From the NCBI GenBank assembly GCA_030686995.1, contig CM060685.1, positions 126,443,823 through 126,507,822 of the forward strand: a DNA stretch of 64,000 bases, in the 5' to 3' direction. The first letter of the stretch is position 1; each line of letters starts with the position of its first letter. The stretch comes from Artemisia argyi (Eukaryota; Streptophyta; Magnoliopsida; Asterales; Asteraceae). This document shows positions 56,028 through 64,000 of the stretch, piece after piece. The position numbers were made by a program, and so were the translations under genes. A model generated the notes under the pieces. The model was not told where the DNA came from, ran no database searches, and worked only from the letters and a program-made list of their open reading frames with translations.

Positions 56028-59000
56028 TGATTCGTTGTGTTTTGGTGTGTGCAAACAACAATTTATCAAAATATCAACAAACGTGAGGTTTAATTCGTCG
56101 TGAGACAAATAAACGTGAAGTAATATGAGTAAACCGTTTAGGAAAACGGTTACCTCGCAAAACTTGTGCAAGTGATATTCAAATTGTGAGACCGGGAAGT
56201 GATTTCCCGGGTCGTACCCCAACGAGGTGTGAATGGAAAGCTTCGAATGAGATTGAGATTAAAATCTTGTATGATTAGAAAGGTTATTTGGTTTTATAGT
56301 ACGTTAAATTAACGAGATTGGAAAATTAACTAACGAAAGTGAAAATAAATTAACCTAAGGCAACTAATAATCTAAGAAATTCCTAAAAACTACGGGAAAA
56401 CATAATTAGGTATCGGGAATCCTAAAACGTAAACTAAATCGAAAACGTAACGTTTATTTAAAGATAACGCGAGAGCGCAAAATAAAACGTGAATTTTGAG
56501 TTCCAAACGTCCTACGGGTTTTCAAATAATTTTCTAACGTACTAAAAGACGAAAGAAATTTTTAGAAAAAGGAAAATTAATTTTTCAATAAAAATTCTAT
56601 TTATTATGAATTAATAACTAATTATTACTAATTAAATTCTAATAATTAAACTATAACTCCTAAAAATCTGAAACTTGGCAGGAAAATAACTTAACTAAAT
56701 ACTAACCTAGGAAAATTAAGAAGATGAAATAATCAGTTAAGAATAAGCAAAACTAAGCATGCAGAAAGCTAATGAAAAATAATAAGCAAAATGGACTAGT
56801 GATTTAAATTACTAAACTAAACTAAATACAACAACAAGTATACTAGAACACATGTGGTTGTGCGTATCTGTTTGTGTGACCAGGAGGTCATGGGGTCGAT
56901 TCTCACATGCTTCACCTTTTACAAGTTATTTTTCTTTTCAATTTTCTCTTTTTGCAAAACAGTTGAACGACATTTAAACACAACAACTAAACCTTTTGCA
57001 AAACTATTTTTTTTTGAAAACTTTGAACAGGTTTAGTCAAATCTGTGTTACAGCAAAGACAAGCTCAGTTACTACCAAATCTGTTTTATACTACCAAAAC
57101 AAACTCAGCTTAAGCAATACAGTGGGGCAAGTATAAACAACAAGAATCAATTAACACTAATTCATTCAATCAACAGCAATACAAGCACAACAAACAAGTG
57201 GATAATCAACAACGACAAACTGAAATAAACACAATGACAGCAACGATTTAAACAACAACAATAATTACAACTAGATTAAGAGCAAAAAAAATCACATGAT
57301 CAAGATCAACTAAGTAGCGGCAGCTAGGGTATTCACAGGCTCAGCTGAGCAACTTTAGGTAGCCCACAAGCTATTAAAGAAAATTAATAAAAATGAAACG
57401 AAAATACGAGCTAATAGATGAGCTACTAGAGGAGCTGTATACTAGTTTCCAGAGCAGTAGAAGCTGAGACAACGAGATTAAAAATAAACCCCCAAGGACT
57501 GTTATGCAGACCTTACGAGTGGGGAAAACAAGGTTGCAGACCTTGATAAGCCACCAATCAGACTACTTCAAGGGGACTAATGGGGGGCATGCAAAAAGGC
57601 AACTTATGGGGATCCTAAATAGCACTAGGGGGGACAAAATTAAGCAATTATAAGGAGCTTAATAAGCACCTAACCTAACTGATTCTAGGGGCTGCAAAAA
57701 GGGGTAAGCAGAGGGTAATTGGGCAAACATAAAGCTGAATCGTCTAAACTAATCATCTAAACTAATCGTCTAAAATCAATCTACAAGTAAAAAGCTACAA
57801 CAGTTCAAGTCAGACATGAAAATGACCCAAATAAGCAATATGGGGGAATTTTAACTAAGCAACTTAAACAACATAAGCTAAGAAAATAAGCACTCTGTAA
57901 ACTAGATATAAGCAGTTAACTTTTTGAAAAATATAAAAGATTGAAAATAGTTTAATAAAACAATAAAATTTACCAAAGCTCAAGCAACCCTACATTAGCT
58001 TATGGAATCAGTAAAAGAACTTGCAAACTTATTCTAAAACTAGGACTGAAATTTAAAAAGACTTGGATGGAATAACATCGATTTCATTAAATTAAAAATA
58101 GGAATACATAAATGTTTAAAGACTTGAAAGAAAACTAAAAAAAAACTCAAAATTTAAAACTGAATTACTAACTTGACTGATGAAAACCTAATACAAGACT
58201 ATTAAAAAAACTAAAACAAGACTGCCTTTTTAGGCTTACAACATGTTCAATTTATACTAAACACAACTAACTAGGGTTTCTTCTTGCCATGTCTTCTTGT
58301 GTTTCTTCACTGAGTGAAAGTGGAATTAGGACCACTTTGTGCTTCTTTAAAGTGAACCACCACCCTTGGATTAATCTTGACTCATCTCAGCCCTTAACAT
58401 GCTTTGGCGCCCAAATAGGATACGAGTGGATTGATGGCATGGATAGTTAGGTAGGGGTTTGTGAGTAGTTATTGAAGATAGTGGGATTGGGGTTGGGGTT
58501 TGAGAGTGATGGGAGGATGGTGATGGGGAGATGGTGATGGAGGGTTTGGCTGTTAGCAGTCACGGGGGTGAAGAAGATGGGTGAAAGAGATGGTGTTATT
58601 TTTTATTTTCGTTTGACTGAATGGGAGGAGAAGGGTATACGTTTAATAAAAACGTATTTAGGGTTTGGGTGAAAAGGCTATCAAACCGTGGGTGGGCTGT
58701 GGGATAGTTGTGGGCTTTGGGTTGTAACTTGGGCCAAGGTGGGTAATAAAGAGTGGGCTGGTAAGAGTGTTTATATGGATTAGTAGTTGAATAAAAAAAA
58801 TCGTGTGGTATGTATCCTTTTAAAACCCAAGGACCACTCATGCAATTTTCTGAATTCTGAGGACCAATTCTGCCACTTTTCCAAACTTTATCCAAAGGTT
58901 AATTATGTCAAGTTAGGTAAACCAAAGGACCCAAAAACAAAATTCTCCACATTTGAAACACCGGGGACTAAAATTGTCAATTGGCCAAAGTTCAGGGACC

Positions 59001-59315
59001 AATTGTGTAATTTTCCAAATCATTTTACCCAAAGATCATTTGTGATTTATTTTTGACTTTTAAAAGCAAGGGTTGATTTTTCTTTGAAAATAATTGACCA
59101 GGAACTAGTTTTGTAAAACTTTGAAAGTGGGAGGACTAAAACTGCCATTTATGCAAATTTTGTTCGTTTTCCGTTTGTTTTTACTCGTTTTGCATCAGAA
59201 ACATATAAAATACGATCTTTGGGATTTTCTTCGCATTTTGGTGCGTTTTTTAGTGTTTTTGATCGTTTTGCAGCTCAGATTTGACTAAAAATGATGAGTA
59301 TTTACACACTCATCA
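56028..59315 (-). repeat. 3' LTR of the gag-only element (3.3 kb)
   Basis: Minus ends: TGATGAGTGTAAATAC (59315) and CAACGAATCA (56028). The terminal polypurine tract lies immediately outside 59315. Mostly AT-rich non-coding DNA; short frames at 55962, 56854, 58596 and 58787 are chance. A tRNA-like stretch is at 56850-56915. The copied part matches 63187-63779. Confidence 0.8.
56850..56915 (+). other. tRNA-like or SINE-like remnant inside the LTR
   Basis: ACATGTGGTTGTGCGTA..., TGACCAGGAGGTCA and GGGGTCGATTCTCACATG resemble a tRNA-derived unit. There are outer arms CATGTG/CACATG, a middle TGACC/GGTCA stem and a B-box-like GGTCGATTC. No complete cloverleaf or A box is evident. Confidence 0.3.
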
Positions 59316-60121
59316 ATCCCCCACACTAAACTATTGCTAGTCCCTAGCAATCTTTTTGAGAAAAATTAATGGATTTGAAGTCTCTTTACCAAAAGCCATC
59401 ACTTCTGGAGTAGCCAGGTGTAAGAACTGTGGCACACCTGATGACCGTGTGATTTTGAGCAAACCACCAGCTGTCAACGGATTTGATTTGTCTTTACCAG
59501 GAGCCGTTTGCTCCTGGACTAGCCAACTCTTGATGGAACAGTCAACATCTTGGTGAGTTGATTACCAATTATGGTTTTTCCACGGCCTTTACCACAAGCC
59601 ATAATCTTGCGGGCTAGCCAACTCATTAGCTTTTGAGGATGATGGGGAGTTGAGGAACCATACAATTTTTGGCAAATTGCAAGCCATAAACGGATTTGAT
59701 ATATCTTTACCAAGGGCCGTTTGCTCCTGGATTAGCCAATCTCTTTTGTCGTTTAGACAAGGCGGACTGATTACCACAAAATTTTTGAAACTTTAGTGAA
59801 ATTTTTTTAAAATTTTTGCCAAAAACGGGGGTATAAGATAGTAAAATGTGATAAAATTCGCTAGAATAGCGAAATACCCCCCCCCCCCCCCCCCCCCACA
59901 CTTAGAATGAATATTGTCCTCAATATTCAAAGTCCCGGCTATTATGCCGACTCTTTGAACGTAAAAGGGCAACATTACAAGCTAAATGTAGAAAACACAA
60001 TTTTGTTTTTCACTTTGTTGGTAACCACAGTAGGGGTAACTCCCCCACACTTAGGGTGAAAACCCTAAGTACATGCTACTGTTTTTGTTTACCGAGTCGC
60101 TAGCTTGACTCGACCCCGAAT
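59316..60121 (-). promoter_or_regulatory. Three stem-loop/polypurine modules before the 3' LTR
   Basis: On the minus strand: stem 60049-60070 (arm ACTTAGGGT, loop TTTC) then GTGGGGGAG; stem 59908-59929 (arm TGAATATTG, loop AGGA) then TTCTAAGTGT and a run of 21 G; stem 59333-59351 (arm ATTGCTAG) then AGTTTAGTGTGGGGGAT touching the LTR. The last is the expected plus-strand primer. 59350-59860 has repeated AGCCRTTTGCTCCTGGAYTAGCC phrases and no gene. Confidence 0.75.
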
Positions 60122-62587
60122 TCATTGGTCCATGGGGAAGCATGATGTGGAAGAAACAATCTCAATCAAACTTTCATTCAAGATGTTTGGACAAACATTT
60201 GAAGCATGTGAAAGTTCCACACCGATGAGATAAGTACCCGGCTCAAAATAGTATAAACTATAAGCGGTGATGTCGGGGTCAAAGATAATGTCTTCATTCC
60301 CGAAAGAGTGAAGAACAGGAGAAGTCACCCGATAGGTGAAAAAGAGAAAGAAAGTCATGATAAACATCTTGACTAACTCATCATCATTAGGAGGAGGATT
60401 CATGGATTCATGAATCTCATCATTTAAGCTCATGTGATCAAGACATATCCTGGGTGTGTCTAGATCAAAATAGAAGTGATCATACTCCGGTGGAGATATG
60501 ATATGAGTGAGTTCACAAGAGAACTCATCAAAGGTAAATGAATCATATTCGAGATCGATGTGAGTGAGTTTACAGGAGAACTCATCGAAGGTAAATGATT
60601 CATAATCGGGGAGAGAGTTATGAGAATGAGAAGTGGTACTGCCACTAATCTTCTCTCCCATAGGGTCAAACGTAAAGGCTTCAAATTCCGATATAGAATC
60701 ATCGGAGAAAATGTCACTATCCTTAATGGGGATAGGAGATGAAATAGGTTTTTCTTTGAAAGCCTCAATTTTAGAGATGAGGTGACTGACATTTAATAAT
60801 GTAGCACGAAGGGCTTCATCTTTGATTTCAATGTCAGTCTCATCATCATTCTCATCTTCTAAGCTGACTAGCTCAGAAGGTAATTCTTCCACATAACTGA
60901 TGTTTCCAGAAGATAAAGAATTTTCATCAGTATGTGAAGCATTAAGCTTGATGTTGGGATTAGAATTTAAAAGGTTTTCAATTTCTCCAAAATCGGCTTC
61001 GAAATCAAACAGATCATCATCACTTCCCAATGGAAGTGGATTGATGTGAGTAAGTTCGTTGGTGAACTCCTCAAGGAGAAGGTCAACATTAGAATGAGGT
61101 AGTGATGCCTCTACATACTCAACTTCTCCATAAGATGTACAATCATCATCAAAGTCGGAGAAAGTTCCAAAATGATCTTTTGGATTTTCAGGAGGGGAAA
61201 TTAAATCACACATATGATCAAAAGTTCCCTGTGACTCTCCTGGGATTGGGACAAGGTTCTCAACACTAGACTTTATGAATTCGTCCGATCCCGTTTCAGG
61301 GACAGTGCTAAGATGCTCATCCCCCATATTCAGAGAGTGAGTGTGAACTTCGGGTGTGATACCAATAGGCTGAGGGAGTTGAGAGGAGCTAGCATTCATG
61401 GATTGTACAAGTTCCATTTGATCATCTGCTAGTAATTTCTCCGTCACATTATTTTCTCCCTGATTTTTCACAGAAGGAACCACAACTGATGAATCTGATG
61501 AGCCTTGACGAATATCAAGGGTATCTTCATCATCAATATTGTCATCGTCATCGTCATCGTAGATGATAGTTTTACGCATTTGAAGTCTTACTCTAGCTGC
61601 TTCTTCAGCTTCTTCGGCTAGTATTTCTTTGTAAGACTTCGGACGAGGTTCTTCCGGAGCAGGTTTGTTAACCAAATCCTCAAGAGTGTTTAAGACATTT
61701 TGCAAAAGTTCTTGAAGAAATGGTTGAGGTTGTGTTTCAAAAGTTTGGTATTGTGGAGGTTGATCGTGATAATTGTTGTCACAAGGAAAAAGATTCGTAG
61801 TGTGACAATCGGTGCTAAAATGTGGACCTCCACAATACTCACAACCGTATTGTTGTGAAGTTGGTGCATTTTGAAACGATTCGGCATTGAAATTTTGATA
61901 ACACGGATTATGCTCATATGAAATGAAATTGTTTTGTGGCTCATTGCAAAAGCTCGGATTAGAATCGTAAGCGAATGAATTACTCGAGACACAAAACAAA
62001 CAACTTCCGTTTTGAATATCATTACCACATCGTTCACACATGCACCAACGACATGGTTGACCGAAAAGTGGCTCACCACAACCGACGCAAGGAATAAACG
62101 ATTGCCTTAGAGAAGGAATCGGGTCATTCAAAGAATCGACAAGATAATTCGAATGATTATCAAGTCTCGAAGAATATTTTGAAAAATCCGGAGGTGGGAC
62201 AAGTGGAATGCTCTGAGAGCTAGGAATTTCTACCACTTCCGTTATGGTCCCCGGTTTTTATTCTTGATAGACGTGATGATCAGGCAAGTCGTTTATTTTA
62301 GTCACCGTTTTAAGCTCAATACGTTTACTTGATAAACTTCGAATCATAAATTGTGAGAGTTGTGGATCGACTCTTGACGGTTTGCCATTCATAGTTCGTA
62401 TTTCGGGATGTGAGGAGAAGTCGGAAGAATTTTGAGAATCATTGAAAGCATTCGGATTTGCTTTGCACCATTTACAAAATCCGTCTCTAATATTACTTCC
62501 ACACCGCTCACACCCACACTTGTAACAACGAAGATCGTCATCCACCGGACTTTTACAATGAAAACAGTGATAGTCGAGTGATGACAT
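60122..62587 (-). pseudogene. gag: Gag-type gene with duplicated Cys-rich zinc modules, one in-frame stop
   Basis: ATG at 62587 (MSSLDYHCFHC) opens a frame of about 821 codons to 60122, interrupted only by TAA at codon 110 (about 62258-62260). Two N-terminal Cys modules share the pattern C-x2-C-x(8-9)-C-x2-C-x-C-x2-C-x8-C-x2-C (about residues 8-41 and 160-192). A knuckle CEYCGGPHFSTDC of Athila type follows, then a basic/Glu helix (KSYKEILAEEAEEAARVRLQ), a long acidic region, repeats of Tyr-x-Ser/His-Phe-x-Phe-Asp, a hydrophobic stretch (FIMTFFLFFTYRVTS), IFDPDI, YLIGVELSH and NILNESLIEI. The C-terminal module matches 23750-24172. It probably binds RNA and forms particles. The stop makes it a pseudogene unless read through. 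Confidence 0.75.
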
Positions 62588-63166
62588 AAGAATTAAACAT
62601 TAACGAGGGATGAGAATGAAGAATTAAACGGTAGGAGACAAAGATTATTTTTGAGTTTTTCGAAAAGCACAACAATTAAAACAAGACCAACTCATAAAGA
62701 CAGGGGAACTTAAACCAATAATCAAGAACGTAAGGTTAATCTTTAAAGAAAAACGCGCAAAGGAGCGGGAGAGAAGAATGGATCTCTCACTGGGCGAAGT
62801 TCGTTGGATCGCCACATACCGTTTCGACTCCTCTTAAAGTGTGTTTCTCGTTTAAAAGTTTCCCAAAACGCAAGTGATACAAAGGCAAGTTTTGATCTTT
62901 TGTTTGGGAACTTATTATGGTCACACCCCCAGTTGGTAGGTGTTCTGCCTTGGTTTACGGTGGTAAGATTTTAATGTTGTATTTATTAAACAATGAAACG
63001 GGAAAATCTTTTTGTGTTTTTCTTAACTTTTATAGATATAATACATATAGTAGAAACAAAAGAAAAATATTTTTGGTTTTTTATACGTTTTATAGAAGCG
63101 TAACTTCTTGCGAAGGTTCTACAAGACTAATCGTCTAAACCTTATCGAGACTTTCGACACACAGCC

Positions 63167-63184
63167 TCCCCGGCAGTGGCGCCA
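63167..63184 (-). other. Primer binding site, Asp-tRNA type
   Basis: Minus strand TGGCGCCACTGCCGGGGA, two bases inside the 5' LTR end. One base different from the site at 20006-20023, linking the two elements to one priming system. Confidence 0.85.
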
Positions 63185-63186
63185 TT

Positions 63187-63779
63187 TGATTCGTTGTGTT
63201 TTGGTGTGTGCAAACAACAATTTATCAAAATATCAACAAACGTGAGGTTTAATTCGTCGTGAGACAAATAAACGTGAAGTAATACGAGTAAACCGTTTAG
63301 GAAAACGGTTACCTCGCAAAACTTGTGCAAGTGATATTCAAATTGTGAGACCGGGAAGTGATTTCCCGGGTCGTACCCCAACGAGGTGTGAATGGAAAGC
63401 TTCGAATGAGATTGAGATTAAAATCTTGTATGATTAAAAAGGTTATTTGGTTTTATAGTACGTTAAATTAACGAGATTGGAAAATTAACTAACGAAAGTG
63501 AAAATAAATTAACCTAAGGCAACTAATAATCTAAGAAATTCCTAAAAACTACAGGAAAACATAATTAGGTATCGGGAATCCTAAAACGTAAACTAAATCG
63601 AAAACGTAACGTTTATTTAAAGATAACGCGAGAGCGCAAAATAAAACGTGAATTTTGAGTTCCAAACGTCCTACGGGTTTTCAAATAATTTTCTAACGTA
63701 CTAAAAGACGAAAGAAATTTTTAGAAAAAGGAAAATTAATTTTTCAATAAAAATTCTATTTATTATGAATTAATAACTA
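63187..63779 (-). repeat. 5' LTR of the gag-only element, part inside the window
   Basis: Begins (plus) TGATTCGTTGTG and matches 56028-56620 with about four differences. It is interrupted at 63779 by a MITE and continues beyond the window. Confidence 0.9.
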
Positions 63780-64000
63780 CTACCTCCGTCCCATAATTAT
63801 TGTCCATGTTTGACTTTTTAAGTCTTTCCTTTACAACTTTAACCTTAATTATTTTTTCTTGTGTTATATAATACTTGATGCAAAATATATGAATGAATTG
63901 AGTTTTAAATGTACTTTTCATTGGTATAATTTTCATCAAATATTATATAATATAAACAAAAATATATAAGGTCAAAGTTGAAAAAGAAAGACTTGAAAAA
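63780..64000. mobile_element. Stowaway-type MITE (Tc1/mariner), right end beyond the window
   Basis: Starts CTACCTCCGTCCCATAA at a TA dinucleotide, the classic Stowaway terminus. The empty site (AATAACTAATTATT) is kept in the 3' LTR near 56614. The left-arm sequence GACTTTTTAAGTCTTTC is answered by GAAAGACTTGAAAAA at the window end, showing the far arm of the hairpin has begun. About 25 bases are missing. Confidence 0.9.

Larger units (their letters stand above)
56028..64000 (-). mobile_element. Young Athila-like gag-only (TR-GAG-like) LTR retrotransposon
   Basis: Minus orientation: 5' LTR from 63187 to beyond the window, primer site at 63167-63184, leader (62588-63166, no other gene seen), one long gag-type gene (62587-60122), stem-loop/polypurine modules (60070-59316), and a 3.3 kb 3' LTR (59315-56028). 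No protease, RT or integrase. The 590 bp of LTR visible twice differ at only about four places, so this is a recent insertion. Gag-only LTR elements are known as TR-GAGs and rely on helpers. Confidence 0.85.

Overview
This is plant nuclear DNA, almost certainly from a eudicot. It is dominated by nested LTR retrotransposons and has no operons, ribosome binding sites or dense coding. The retroelement protein types (an Athila gag with an ADSGAS protease, a Tat-type gag/RT, Sirevirus-type gags, and an IFDPGI/NILNES C-terminal module) resemble elements I know best from Asteraceae (daisy family). That assignment is an inference from recall, not a search result.

Layout. 1-8029: decayed, minus-strand Sirevirus-like Ty1/copia element whose 3' LTR lies left of the window; its RT is fused to RNase H by an internal deletion. 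8030-11466: non-coding, LTR-like DNA. 11467-29396: plus-strand Athila-like Ty3/gypsy element with gag and protease remnants and no RT or integrase. Its left LTR is split by a complete minus-strand non-autonomous element (11578-18302) that has 1.42 kb LTRs, a TTTAT target duplication and one intact 409-codon ORF. 29397-34490: a CACTA terminus, a copia LTR edge, a tandem repeat and a 1.1 kb hAT-like element. 35120-36624: the only convincing host gene, a six-exon minus-strand YqgF/RuvX-type RNase H-fold gene in which two predicted catalytic acids are replaced. 38917-42073: small DNA transposons; one carries a captured retroelement endonuclease-like domain and a nested hAT MITE. 42448-53683: plus-strand copia element with an envelope-like region; its 5' LTR is split by a truncated Tat-type gypsy element (43185-47320). 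53684-55971: minus-strand solo-LTR-like copia unit. 56028-64000: young minus-strand Athila-like element carrying only a gag-type gene, interrupted by a single in-frame stop; a Stowaway-type MITE sits in its 5' LTR at the right edge.

How it works together: little here is cellular gene function. The window is a stack of mobile elements of different ages, several non-autonomous. The three Athila-type elements share TGGCGCC-type primer binding sites, so gag-only members could depend on machinery made elsewhere.

Two patterns cut across families and are my main candidates for something undescribed. First, polypurine tracts, including extra internal copies, are repeatedly preceded by a stem-loop whose arms change sequence together between copies while pairing is kept. 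Second, five families each carry a reiterated palindromic or inverted-repeat motif of their own (TTACGCGTAA, TGACGCCGTCA, ACGGTCC/GGACCGT, CTTGGTTC/GAACCAAG, AACCATGGTT) in LTRs or leaders. All calls were made by eye from the sequence; identity estimates are approximate.
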